Shown in pieces: positions 52,701 through 60,301 of a DNA stretch of 64,000 nt. The position numbers were made by a program, and so were the translations under genes. The notes under the pieces were generated by a model. It saw nothing but the letters and a program-made list of their open reading frames with translations, ran no database searches and was not told the DNA's origin. The stretch is from an uncultured Gemmiger sp. (GTDB lineage Bacteria; Bacillota; Clostridia; Oscillospirales; Ruminococcaceae), in NCBI GenBank assembly GCA_944382785.1, contig CALWNO010000007.1, positions 1 to 64,000 of the forward strand, in the 5' to 3' direction. How positions within the stretch are numbered: position 1 is the stretch's first letter; every line of letters starts with the position of its first letter.

Positions 52701-55017
52701 GCGCATAGAGCTCTTCGGTGCTGACCGTTTTACCGGTGGCATCCACCCATTTCACAAAATAGTATCCATCATCGGGAGTTGCGGTAGAGCCCTTGGCGTT
52801 CTTCCCTTGCACCACGGTTTCAGAGTCAGGAGATACCTTACCACCGATATTATCCTTTACTTGGTATGTGATGTCATAGGTGGTCTGCTTTTCGTAGATG
52901 CCATAAAAGAACGTCCGCCTTGTAAGCTGGTACGGGAAGGTCGCTTTTTCTGTAAGCTGCTCATCCAGATACCATCCCCTGAAAACATACTGGTTACCTT
53001 CTGCGTCCGTCTTAGCGGGCATTGTGGGAACCAGGTTCTCAGTAACCGACTGGCCTTTGTCCAGCTTACCGTCGCCCACCTTCACAAACCCGTCCTGGTC
53101 GTCCGTCGGATCATCGACCATAAAGGTATAGGTAGCCGTTTTGTCAGTTTCAAAGCTGACTGTCATGTCAACATGGTAGCACATACCTTCTTCGGAAGTG
53201 CCATATGCACCACTAACATAAGTAATTTTGTAAGGGGTATACCCAATATCTGTGATTTCGCTCCAGTTTTCATCTGTGTAGGCATTTTTGATAGCGGTCT
53301 TAATTGTACCATCGTCAGGATAACTTGATACTTTATCCGTCTGGCGGCTTGTTTTAATCACGCCATCGCCGGACGGAACATCAACCATCACCAGGCCGTC
53401 CAAGTTAATGGAACCGGTCCCAACATAAATCCAGTCATTGTTGTTGTTGGAATCCGCATCACTGCCAGGCTTCAAAATATAGAAGTATGCTGTTGCGGGG
53501 CCGGTCATATTTCCCGTTACGGTAACTCGATACTTTACTCGATATCCGGCATAGCCGACTGTAACAACAGCCGTGCCGGGATTCACGCCTTCCACATAGA
53601 GTCCATTCCAGCCATATTCTGTTTTAACGACTTCTTCTGTTTGCTCCACGTCAACAATATATGTTGCCAAACCGAAATCATGCTTGTCGCCAACTTTAAG
53701 CTCGATGGGATCGCCCCAATGGGGTTTCCGGTCTCCCATTCCATAGGTCGCAGCCTCCGGTGCATCGTCGCTTTCGGTGGTGTCGGCGGATTCACCGGTA
53801 TTGCACACCACGAAGGGGCAGAAGGAATCCAGGCTGAAATCGGCAGACTTGTCCGCCTTCACGCTGCCCTCGTCCACAGTGCCGTCATCGGCCTTGTGGT
53901 AGACCGCCATATCTTCCGGAGCGACATCCAGGGGCACATTGCTCAGGGTGACAGACACTGCCACAGCGGGCTGTACCTCGGCGCCGTCCTTCCACAGGGT
54001 CACATCATAGGCCACAGCCTCGGTGTATTCCACTCCGGGCACCTCGGGCACGGTGGCCATCTTGACGATCTGGACGGTGGTGCCTTCCGGCAGAGCGCCC
54101 TCAGGCGCAACGATAGTGACCGTGGCGCCGTCGGCCGCGGCGGCACTCAGGGTCTGGGCGGGCATGGTAACCTCCGCCTCATAGTAAAGGACGGCGGAGT
54201 TCTCGGTGTCGGCGGCCAGCACCAGTTCGGTGGGCTGGTCGGCGCACAGGGTGTAGCCCTCCACAGTGGGGGCTTCAATGGCGATGGTCTCGCCCACGGC
54301 AGCTTCCCCGACAGTATCTTCGGCGACAGCAGCCTCGGTGGCCTTGTCCAGATACTGAACGGTGTAGCTGACCAGGACGGGTTCCTCCGCAGGTGCTTCC
54401 GCGGGTTCTTCCTCTGTTACCGGCTTTTCGGTGTTTTCGTCCGGCAGAGCGTTCTCCTCCGCGGGCAGTTCTTCTGCCGGGACCTCTTCTTCAACAGTTT
54501 CCTCCGTCTCCGCATCAGGTTCTGTCGTCTCGGCCTTTTCTGCGGCAGCTTCTTCCGCGGCCTTCTGGGCAGCGGCCTCTTCCGCGGCCTTCTGGGCAGC
54601 GGCCTCTTCCGCGGCCTTCTGGGCGGCGGCCTCTTCCGCAGCCTTCTGGGCGGCAGCCTCTTCCGCGGCCTTCTGGGCGGCAGCCTCTTCCGCGGCCTTC
54701 TGGGCAGCGGCTTCTTCCGCAGCCTTCTGGGCAGCGGCTTCTTCCGCGGCCTTCTGGGCGGCGGCTTCTTCCGCAGCCTTCTGGGCGGCAGCTTCTTCTG
54801 CAGCCTTGGCAGCCGCTTCTTCTTCCGCAGCCTTGGCGGCGGCTTCCGCCTCTGCGGCTGCGCTTTCGCCTTCCGTCACCGTTTCACTCGTCGTGGAAAC
54901 GGCACCGGCCTCTGTACCTTCATCCGCGAAGGCCTGGGCAGGCATGACGGAAGCCAGCATCGCAAAGACCAGCAACATACTGATCAAGCGACGTGCTTTG
55001 AACCACATTTTGTCCAT
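49792..55017 (-). CDS. giant surface protein D (EAAAQKAAE helical stalk, InlB-type repeats, 3-TM anchor)
   Basis: A 1741-residue protein. Signal peptide MDKMWFKARRLISMLLVFAM to QAFADE; a helical stalk of nine 9-residue AAEEAAAQK repeats; an acidic linker; a MucBP-like module; the same conserved N-terminal domain as gene C (DSFCPFVVCNTGES); a unique ectodomain (EYGWNGLYVEGVNPGTAVVTVGYAGYRVK is an Ig-like strand pattern); InlB-type and MBG-like modules (VTIENKTVTYNGQVQYGYD); a second MucBP-like module; EAQTPLAGG; and three helices. ATG 55017 follows AAAGGAG. It lies next to the recombinase and is transcribed away from it. Confidence 0.88.
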   Translation of the reverse strand: MDKMWFKARRLISMLLVFAMLASVMPAQAFADEGTEAGAVSTTSETVTEGESAAAEAEAAAKAAEEEAAAKAAEEAAAQKAAEEAAAQKAAEEAAAQKAAEEAAAQKAAEEAAAQKAAEEAAAQKAAEEAAAQKAAEEAAAQKAAEEAAAQKAAEEAAAEKAETTEPDAETEETVEEEVPAEELPAEENALPDENTEKPVTEEEPAEAPAEEPVLVSYTVQYLDKATEAAVAEDTVGEAAVGETIAIEAPTVEGYTLCADQPTELVLAADTENSAVLYYEAEVTMPAQTLSAAAADGATVTIVAPEGALPEGTTVQIVKMATVPEVPGVEYTEAVAYDVTLWKDGAEVQPAVAVSVTLSNVPLDVAPEDMAVYHKADDGTVDEGSVKADKSADFSLDSFCPFVVCNTGESADTTESDDAPEAATYGMGDRKPHWGDPIELKVGDKHDFGLATYIVDVEQTEEVVKTEYGWNGLYVEGVNPGTAVVTVGYAGYRVKYRVTVTGNMTGPATAYFYILKPGSDADSNNNNDWIYVGTGSINLDGLVMVDVPSGDGVIKTSRQTDKVSSYPDDGTIKTAIKNAYTDENWSEITDIGYTPYKITYVSGAYGTSEEGMCYHVDMTVSFETDKTATYTFMVDDPTDDQDGFVKVGDGKLDKGQSVTENLVPTMPAKTDAEGNQYVFRGWYLDEQLTEKATFPYQLTRRTFFYGIYEKQTTYDITYQVKDNIGGKVSPDSETVVQGKNAKGSTATPDDGYYFVKWVDATGKTVSTEELYAPTNVQGDATYYAVFEKKIELTIQIENKETTYDGQEQYGYGFVASDEGKSVVTGLKEASHHVESITGYTAAAGTNVTNAATVYTGTVDKNPTAVVLDASGNDVSEQYTVNIIPGTLTIKGTVTYDWNTEEPVTINGQEATLPKDEKTYEKDETITVPTYSGTETPMAGDGKKFAGWSTDPDATVADTLFTMGDESMTLYAVWQDKEVTVPVSYFKDEEPVSGLGEAYPAQVETTYGATVTVGVAEGQDLVLPKTMEGGYVLEKVISGGQTVFEYTNENKDKATGFIQNVTDDTTIEVYYGKDNNNNGVPDVYDLTVTIENKTVTYNGQVQYGYDWDDEIDENTPAMTAVLGTGEKIPNEYTVTVANYQAPSSMLVTEEPLTGNDTDDSASPVTVTVLKGTEDVTAKYAIEFVPGALTVTPIDTRIDVIAASADKTYDGDPLTDETYQVYSLDSLAEGDHLEVLISGIIQSVGKTTNEVSSCKVFNAEGMDVTNCYSNIVTADGKLEIYARPITITANDAYKVQGEDDPEEWKVTIVGDDGLSAKADPLESEYTVQRVPGEEPDDYEITVTLAENASKNYTITVNPGTFTIFADQEGDKDTHGKDGTPDDFQTIFQYVSGGNGTVSGTVYETHSNDQWEETWQTPAHPTANPDADITVTPASGYRFDHIADSNGKTYASLEDLRKSSYSDDMVFTVYFTAVNNLSYTVRYLEDNTARELASPKTVGGQTLGTSVTEYALDIAGYSLMSNANPQTITIGTGENIITFYYRAIGPATEPTVTPTENPTPLVLPTTPATPTTPTTPTTPTTPAGPTVTAAPEEEVEAPAEEEEVPEEQTPLAPEAGEEESIGEAQTPLAGGDAAWALLNLILTILTVLGSVILLVGYLGKKRKEDEEGNEEYTVKKHGGWRLASLIPAIGAVIAFILTEDMSLPMVFVDRWTLLMVIIAVIQIVVAVLSLKDKQEPDEDDAANA
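54540..54800 (-). repeat. 27-bp tandem repeats encoding the helical stalk of protein D
   Basis: CTTCTGGGC recurs every 27 bp at 54562, 54589, 54616, 54643, 54670, 54697, 54724, 54751 and 54778 (nine copies). The unit encodes AAEEAAAQK, and copy-number change keeps the frame. Confidence 0.92.
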
Positions 55018-55302
55018 GGTTTTCTCCTTTCCGGGCATTTGCCCTTCCCAGTTTTACCCTGCCAATGCAGGGTAGGATTGGTTTATGGTTTCATTATAGT
55101 CTTTATTGGTCACAATTTGGTCACAAGTCGCCGGTGAAATAGTGAAAAGTGTAAAAAAACATGCAAATCCTTCTAAATTTTCTGTCGTTTTTGTTTTATC
55201 CGCTTTTTGTTTTCCTTCTGCTTCTTTTCAGGCATGTTCGGCAGGTCCCGCCGCATACCCATACACTGACCCGCTTACGGCGGTGTCGAAGGGAGGCTTG
55301 TC
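55018..55302. other. divergent AT-rich region between gene D and the recombinase
   Basis: 285 bp. It holds the gene D promoter on the minus strand and the leader of the recombinase transcript on the plus strand. T- and A-rich tracts near 55150-55230 are unlike the rest of the element. I could not assign a clear plus-strand promoter. Confidence 0.5.
55093..55125 (-). promoter_or_regulatory. promoter of gene D with PhoB-type direct repeats
   Basis: On the minus strand: TGTGACC (55125-55119), 4 nt, TGTGACC (55114-55108), 9 nt, perfect TATAAT (55098-55093). Same layout as before gene C. Confidence 0.65.
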
Positions 55303-55428
55303 ATGGAACATCCTGCACTGACTGTCCGGGAAGTTTTTCTCACCGCCGACGCTGCCGCCCGCTGTGCCGCTTTGCAGCAGCTGGCCGACACCTGGCTGCG
55401 CACGCTGGCCCGGCAGGCCCGGCCATGA
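55303..55428 (+). CDS. 41-residue protein overlapping the recombinase start
   Basis: A short frame (starting MEHPALTVREVFLT and ending LARQARP) with a good Shine-Dalgarno site GGGAGG at 55291-55296, 6 nt before its ATG. Its TGA (55426-55428) overlaps the recombinase ATG (55425) as ATGA, so recombinase translation probably depends on it. The product is a basic-ended helix with no recognised family. It may be a recombination directionality factor, a coupling leader, or a small regulator. It was too short for ordinary gene calling. Confidence 0.55.
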   Translation: MEHPALTVREVFLTADAAARCAALQQLADTWLRTLARQARP

Positions 55429-56969
55429 GGGCGGCGCTGTACTGCCGCCTGAGCAAGGAGGACGAAACCCTGCCCGACGGCGCCCGGGAATCCGAAAGCA
55501 TCCAGAACCAGCGGGCCATGCTGCTGGCATATGCCCGGCAGCATGGGTACGAGGTGGCGGGAATTTACAGTGACGAGGATTATTCCGGCATGGACCGCAG
55601 CCGTCCGGGCTTTGCCCGGCTGATCGAGGACGCCCGGGCCCACCGGTTCGATACCATCCTGGTCAAGACCCAGTCCCGCTTCACCCGGGACATGGAACTG
55701 GTGGAAAAGTACCTCCACGGGCTTTTTCCTCTGTGGGGCATCCGGCTGATCGCGGTGGTGGACCACGTGGACACCGCCGACGCCGCCGGCAAGAAGAGCC
55801 GCCAGATCAACGGGCTGATCAACGAATGGTATCTGGAGGACCTGTCCGCCAACGTACGGTCGGTGCTCACCCACAAGCGGCGGGCGGGGCAGTACATCGG
55901 GGCCTTTGCCCTGTACGGGTACGCCAAGGACCCCGCCGACCACAACCGCCTGGTCATCGATCCGGAAGCCGCCGGGGTGGTCCGGCGGATTTTCGGATTG
56001 TATCTGGCGGGATACGGCACCACCCGCATTGCCCGGCTGCTCAACGCCGAGAGCCTTCCGCCCCCGGGTCAGTACCGCCGTCACAAGGAGGGCTTACCTT
56101 ATTATAATAAAGGGGCCGGCGGTCAAAGCTGGACCAAAGCCACCATTCACCGGCTGCTCACTACCCGCACCTATGCCGGGGACCTGGTACAGGGGCGGCA
56201 CCGCCGGGTGAGCTACAAATCCCCCAAAACCGTCTGGCTGCCCCGGAGTGACTGGATCGTGGTGCCCCACACCCATCCGGCCATCATATCCCCTGCCGAC
56301 TTTGACCGGGTACAGCAGTTGCTGGCCCGCCGGGCCCGCAGCGGTGCCGCCGGGCAGGTGCATCCCCTGGCGGGAAAGGTCGTCTGTGCCCTGTGCGGCC
56401 GGGTAATGGAGCAGACCTCCTCCGGCCATACCGGGAAAGACGGCGCACGGGCGCGGTATTTTCGCTGCCGCACCGCCCTGACGGACAAAAGTCGCTGTCC
56501 CGGGCAGCCCTATCTGCCCGCGGCGGAGCTGGAACAGGTCGTGCTGGAGCATCTCCGGCGGCATCTGGGGCCCGTTCTCCGCCCGGAGGACCCGGCTCTT
56601 TTTCCCGCTGATCCCGACGGGAAGGCCCGGCTGAGCGAGCTGACCCGCCTGCGGGGGGAGCTGGCCCGCCGGGACGCTGCCCTGGAAGCCCTGTATCTGG
56701 ACAAGTGCAGCGGCCTTTTGGACGAAGGACAGTTTCTGACCCTGAACCGCCGCCTGCGGCAGGAAGGCGCCCGCCTGCGGGAGCGCCTCCGGGCGCTGGA
56801 AGCCGCTCCCGATGCCGACGCCGTCCGCGCCGCTCTGGCTCATCGTCTGAAGGAAGCCGCAGCCCTGACCCGGCTGGACCGGCTGCTGGTCAGTCTGGCG
56901 GTGGGGCAGATCCTGGTGTATCCCCCGGAGGAGCAGACCCGTACCATCCGGATCCACTGGAACTTTTGA
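55425..56969 (+). CDS. large serine recombinase (integrase/excisionase)
   Basis: A 514-residue site-specific recombinase. The resolvase catalytic domain (about 1-150) starts AALYCRLSKEDE with catalytic Ser10, then ESIQNQRAML and the SRFTRDME segment. The recombinase domain (about 165-290, GYAKDPADHNRLVIDPE and ATIHRLLTTRTYAGD) follows. The zinc ribbon is formed by CALC (about 321-324), FRCR and SRCPG. A coiled-coil with LTRLRGELARRDAALEAL completes it. Members integrate or excise phages and Tn4451/Tn5397-like elements. The gene lies 31 bp from the right junction, reading toward it. It is the obvious agent of the insertion. Confidence 0.93.
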   Translation: MRAALYCRLSKEDETLPDGARESESIQNQRAMLLAYARQHGYEVAGIYSDEDYSGMDRSRPGFARLIEDARAHRFDTILVKTQSRFTRDMELVEKYLHGLFPLWGIRLIAVVDHVDTADAAGKKSRQINGLINEWYLEDLSANVRSVLTHKRRAGQYIGAFALYGYAKDPADHNRLVIDPEAAGVVRRIFGLYLAGYGTTRIARLLNAESLPPPGQYRRHKEGLPYYNKGAGGQSWTKATIHRLLTTRTYAGDLVQGRHRRVSYKSPKTVWLPRSDWIVVPHTHPAIISPADFDRVQQLLARRARSGAAGQVHPLAGKVVCALCGRVMEQTSSGHTGKDGARARYFRCRTALTDKSRCPGQPYLPAAELEQVVLEHLRRHLGPVLRPEDPALFPADPDGKARLSELTRLRGELARRDAALEALYLDKCSGLLDEGQFLTLNRRLRQEGARLRERLRALEAAPDADAVRAALAHRLKEAAALTRLDRLLVSLAVGQILVYPPEEQTRTIRIHWNF

Positions 56970-56975
56970 TTTCCC

Positions 56976-57020
56976 GGCGTGGCAGGTGCTGTCCCGCCCA
57001 GGTGGGATAGACCTCGCCGG
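56976..57020. repeat. attR: right junction of the serine-recombinase element
   Basis: Element arm GGCGTGG (56976-56982), 7 nt, TGTCCC (56990-56995), then core CCAGG (56998-57002) with central CA at 56999-57000. To the right is host gene sequence encoding GEVYPT. Confidence 0.8.
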
Positions 57021-57573
57021 AAGCCACCGTGGCGATATATTCCTGGAACGGCACGGTCACATTGCGGGCGGTCTCGGTGGGGCGGCCCAGATGGACGGTG
57101 ATGGTGGTGGGGATCACCACCTCGGTGAGCACCCGGGGCCCGGGGCAGCTGCCCGCGGGGGCCGGTCCGCTGCCGCCCCGCCCGGAAAACAGGGGATGGG
57201 GCGGGATGGTCACGTTGTTCTCTGCCGCAATGCCCGCCGTGGCCACCGCCGCATCCGCGGGCAGAAAATGCAGCCGGGCCACCGTCTCCTGCCCGTCAAA
57301 CACCTGCACCCCGGTCAGCCGCACCGTCTGCCAGCCCTCTTTTTCCGCCACCAGGTCATACACGGCGTAGGGTCTCACCGTCGTGTTGCTTTCCTGCAGG
57401 CTGTAGGTCCGGTCGGGGGCGGGCAGCCCCGTCTGCACGGCAGTGCCGTTTTCGTCGGTTTCCAGGCGGGCGGCAGGCACCCCGGTCTCGTCCAGTACGG
57501 TCACCCGCACTCCCGCCAGCGGCGCGGCCTGTTCGGCCAGAGCCGCCGCAATCCAAATACTGCCAGTCGGCAT
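57000..57573 (-). pseudogene. 5' part of split SpoIID-like, peptidoglycan-binding protein gene
   Basis: The N-terminal 192 codons of the wall protein whose remainder is at 38026-35984. ATG 57573 follows GGGAGGTG. Residues about 1-110 look like a beta-rich domain (LAGVRVTVLDETGVPAARLETDENG). VTVPFQEYIATVASGEVYPTW is the start of the SpoIID fold, with the likely catalytic Glu in ASGEV. At the Trp codon (57000-56998) the element begins. The frame then runs 35 codons into element DNA antisense to the recombinase and stops at 56890. Function needs the excised allele. The intact protein is estimated at about 871 residues. Confidence 0.88.
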
Positions 57574-57710
57574 AGGTAACACCTCCCTACCGGCAGAGTA
57601 TGCCCGCCGCCCCCGTCCCGTGCGCCGGGAAAAATCCGCCCTGTGCCCTTTCCATTTTTCCGGGTTTGCGTTATACTGAAGGTAACAAATCCATTTGGGG
57701 GTACGGTACC

Positions 57711-58595
57711 ATGCGTTATACGATTGAGAATGAAGAGATCCGCCTGACGGTGGACAGCCACGGCGCCGAGGCCGTGAGCGTCATCAACAAACGGACCGGG
57801 GCCGAGATGCTCTGGCAGGCCGACCCGGCCGTCTGGGCCCGGCACGCGCCCATCCTGTTTCCCTACACCGGCAAGCTGACCGGCGGCAAGATGCGGGCCA
57901 AGGGGATGGAGTACACCGGCGGGCAGCACGGTTTTGCCCGTGATGTGGAACACACCCTGGTCAACCGCACCCAGGACACCCTGGTCTTTGAGCTGCACGC
58001 CAACGCCGAGACCCTGCAGAAATGGCCCTATGCCTTTGTGCTGCGCTCTACCTTCACCCTCAACGGCAAGACGGTGGGCCACACTCTGACGGTAGAAAAC
58101 CCGGTGGAGGATCAGCTGCGGTTCGGCATCGGGTATCATCCGGCTTTTGCCATTCCCTTTGACGACAAACACACCACCACCGATTACGAGTTCCGGTTCA
58201 GTGAGCTGGAAAGTCCCCTGTGTGTGAGCAGCCTGCCCAACGGTCTGCTCAACGGCCGGGATTTCTACTATCTGGCCCGCAACACCACTGCCATCCCCCT
58301 CACCGACGACCTGTTCGACAACGACAGCTTCTGCATGGTGAACCTGCGCAGCGCCAACCTGGCCATTGTGGAAAAGGACACCGGCCGGATGGTTTCCTGC
58401 AACATTGAAGGATATCCCTATGTGCTGATCTGGTCTGCCAAGGCCAAGCCGGTGCGGTTTGTCTGCATCGAGCCCTGGCAGAGCCTGCCCGGGGAGGAAA
58501 ACGGTCCCATTGAGTGGGAGGAGCGTCCCTGTGCCGCCAGCCTGGAACAGGGCGAGACCTGGTCCACCACCCTGTACACCACCTTTGACCGCTGA
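57711..58595 (+). CDS. aldose 1-epimerase family protein (LacX-like)
   Basis: A 294-residue galactose-mutarotase-fold protein. GGKMRAKGMEYTGGQHGFARDVEH holds the conserved His of this family, GYHPAFAIPF the second His, and EPWQSLPGEEN the Glu region near the C-terminus. Members interconvert sugar anomers; the LacX/YeaD branch is poorly defined. ATG 57711 has GGGGG upstream. It is divergent from the split wall gene. Confidence 0.87.
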   Translation: MRYTIENEEIRLTVDSHGAEAVSVINKRTGAEMLWQADPAVWARHAPILFPYTGKLTGGKMRAKGMEYTGGQHGFARDVEHTLVNRTQDTLVFELHANAETLQKWPYAFVLRSTFTLNGKTVGHTLTVENPVEDQLRFGIGYHPAFAIPFDDKHTTTDYEFRFSELESPLCVSSLPNGLLNGRDFYYLARNTTAIPLTDDLFDNDSFCMVNLRSANLAIVEKDTGRMVSCNIEGYPYVLIWSAKAKPVRFVCIEPWQSLPGEENGPIEWEERPCAASLEQGETWSTTLYTTFDR

Positions 58596-58693
58596 TGGGT
58601 TCCGTGAACCAGCGCCGCCGGTCGTTTTTGGGGGCCCTGGCGGGACAGGCTGTGGTCCGCCGCCTCAAAAAGCCTTCTGTGTGATACAAGCAA

Positions 58694-58744
58694 AGAAAAG
58701 ACCTCCGTGTCCGGCACAAGCCGCGGAACACGGAGGTCTTTTCC
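58694..58744. terminator. bidirectional intrinsic terminator
   Basis: AAAAGACCTCCGTGT pairs with ACACGGAGGTCTTTT, with an inner CCGGC..GCCGCGG loop. Confidence 0.88.
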
Positions 58745-58748
58745 TTGT

Positions 58749-60275
58749 TTATTCCCAGATCCGGCGATAATAGGCCAGATTTGCCTTGTCCTCGCTGGTC
58801 AGGTCCATGGTCGTCATCCGGGCGGCCAGGTCCTGGCTCAGCTCCGGGCGGCCATAGATGCACTGGTTCAGCAGATCCCAGTCAAAGGAGGCTGCGGTGC
58901 CCGCCTGCACCCGGTCCAGGTGATCGTTGACGCAGAGTTTTTCCACATCCACAGCGCAGAGCACGCAGAAGCTGACCATGGCCGCCAGCACCCAGATGCG
59001 CACCGCCGGGATCTTCCGCCACAGCCGCAGCAGGGCCAGCACGGCGGCCAGGCCCAGCACCGCCAGACACCAGGCGGAGATGACCCGCCGGGGCGTCAGC
59101 CCCCACAGCCGGATGTACACCCCCAGCTTGGCAGCGGCCAGGCCCACGAACCCCAGCCCGAAGGCACAGAACACCGTGAGCAGGATCCGGCGGCGGCCCG
59201 GGCGGTCCACCGGGTCAGGGCCGAGGAAGTGCAGCGCTGCCAGCACGGCGAAGTCCAGCACCAGCACCCGGCACAGTTCCCAGAACCCCTCCACCGCGAA
59301 CTTGGAAGCCTCCACCGCCTCCAGGGGGGACGGCGTCCCCAGGGCGGCGGCGAACTCGGCGCACTGTACCCCGAAGAAGAGGGCATATACGGCGCACAGG
59401 GCTCCCACCGCCAGGTTGGCGGTGATGTGGGGCAGCCGGGGCAGCTGGCCCAGGGCCCGGTAAAAGAGGTCCTCGGTCAGGGGCGGCTCCTTGCGGCACA
59501 GTCCGCCCCCCACCAGCCCGAACAGCCACATGCCCACCGGGATGGAGCAGACGAAATACATCAGTTCCACCTCGTTCCACTGCCAGCGCAGGGGGTGGAG
59601 CAGTCCTTCCACCAGCCGGGCAAAGGCGGCGTCCGCGGCGGAAAGCTGGGTGGCCGCATACCACACCAGCACCAGGGCCAGCACCACCCCGACGAGCACC
59701 TCCCCCACCCGGCGGCGGGAACGCACACGCCCTTTCAGGCAGGCCTTGGCCCCGGCCCACAAAGAGCGCAGCCGCAGGAAGATGCCGGTCCAGGGCAGGA
59801 CGAACACCCCCACCAGCCCGTCTACTGCCACCAGGGTGTTGGCTTTGCCGGCGGCCTGCATACCGGTACGGCAGAGGACAAAATACACCGCCGTCAGGTG
59901 CCACACCAGCATCTGCCAGAGCTGGAGCACGTCGGGGTAGAGGCCGTACACCCCCAACGCCACGCTCTGGGCCAGCCAGCAGGCTCCCCAGAACCAGGTT
60001 TCCCGGCTGCCTTTGCGGCCCAGGGCCCGGCTGAACAGCGCCACCCCCAGCATGAACAGCACCGCAAAGATGGTGTAGGCGGCTCCCCGCATCACCCCCA
60101 GGAGCACGTTCCGGGTATAGTACCAGGCCAGGGGATAGCTGAGCACCGCCGCCGCGCCCCACAAAAAGGGGCTGCCGGGCAGGGGCCGGAAGGGGGCAGA
60201 GGCCTCCGCCGGCAGATTTTGAGGCGCACTTGAATAGAGGGGACGCGCCGCGCCCTCTTTGTAATTATATTCCAT
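58749..60275 (-). CDS. DUF4173/DUF4153-type membrane protein
   Basis: A 508-residue polytopic protein with about 12 hydrophobic segments. The layout, with a cytoplasmic N-terminus, RSRRRVGEVLVG loop and a C-terminal soluble part (DVEKLCVNDHLDRV..DLTSEDKANLAYYRRIWE), resembles DUF4173/DUF4153 proteins, often found with small HTH regulators. It is last in a run with the HTH and DUF2975 genes. Function unknown. Confidence 0.75.
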   Translation of the reverse strand: MEYNYKEGAARPLYSSAPQNLPAEASAPFRPLPGSPFLWGAAAVLSYPLAWYYTRNVLLGVMRGAAYTIFAVLFMLGVALFSRALGRKGSRETWFWGACWLAQSVALGVYGLYPDVLQLWQMLVWHLTAVYFVLCRTGMQAAGKANTLVAVDGLVGVFVLPWTGIFLRLRSLWAGAKACLKGRVRSRRRVGEVLVGVVLALVLVWYAATQLSAADAAFARLVEGLLHPLRWQWNEVELMYFVCSIPVGMWLFGLVGGGLCRKEPPLTEDLFYRALGQLPRLPHITANLAVGALCAVYALFFGVQCAEFAAALGTPSPLEAVEASKFAVEGFWELCRVLVLDFAVLAALHFLGPDPVDRPGRRRILLTVFCAFGLGFVGLAAAKLGVYIRLWGLTPRRVISAWCLAVLGLAAVLALLRLWRKIPAVRIWVLAAMVSFCVLCAVDVEKLCVNDHLDRVQAGTAASFDWDLLNQCIYGRPELSQDLAARMTTMDLTSEDKANLAYYRRIWE

Positions 60276-60301
60276 AATATTACCCTCTGTATAATTTTGT
60301 G

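Larger units (their letters stand above)
38026..57000. mobile_element. 18,974-bp integrated element with large serine recombinase and four surface-protein genes
   Basis: The element separates two parts of one SpoIID-like gene. Its ends share the core CCAGG with the host (38024-38028 and 56998-57002). When its ends are joined, the sequence is a dyad: GGCGTGG, 7 nt, TGTCCC, 8 nt, GGGACA, 7 nt, CCACGCC, centred on CA. The recombinase gene is at the right end, 31 bp from the junction, with a 41-codon overlapping upstream frame. The cargo is four paralogous surface-protein genes on the opposite strand. No conjugation, replication or phage structural gene is visible. It may be non-conjugative or use a helper. 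Confidence 0.85.

Noticed and set aside
54431..55075. Plus-strand frame with SSAAFWAAA repeats
   Set aside because: It is the antisense of the 27-bp stalk repeats of gene D.
38026..57000. Prophage or conjugative element interpretation
   Set aside because: No capsid, portal, terminase, relaxase or type IV secretion genes are present; only the recombinase and surface-protein genes.
58595..58684. 29-codon frame starting in a TGATG overlap with the epimerase-like gene
   Set aside because: Basic, with no recognised feature or ribosome-binding site of its own; not enough to call a gene.
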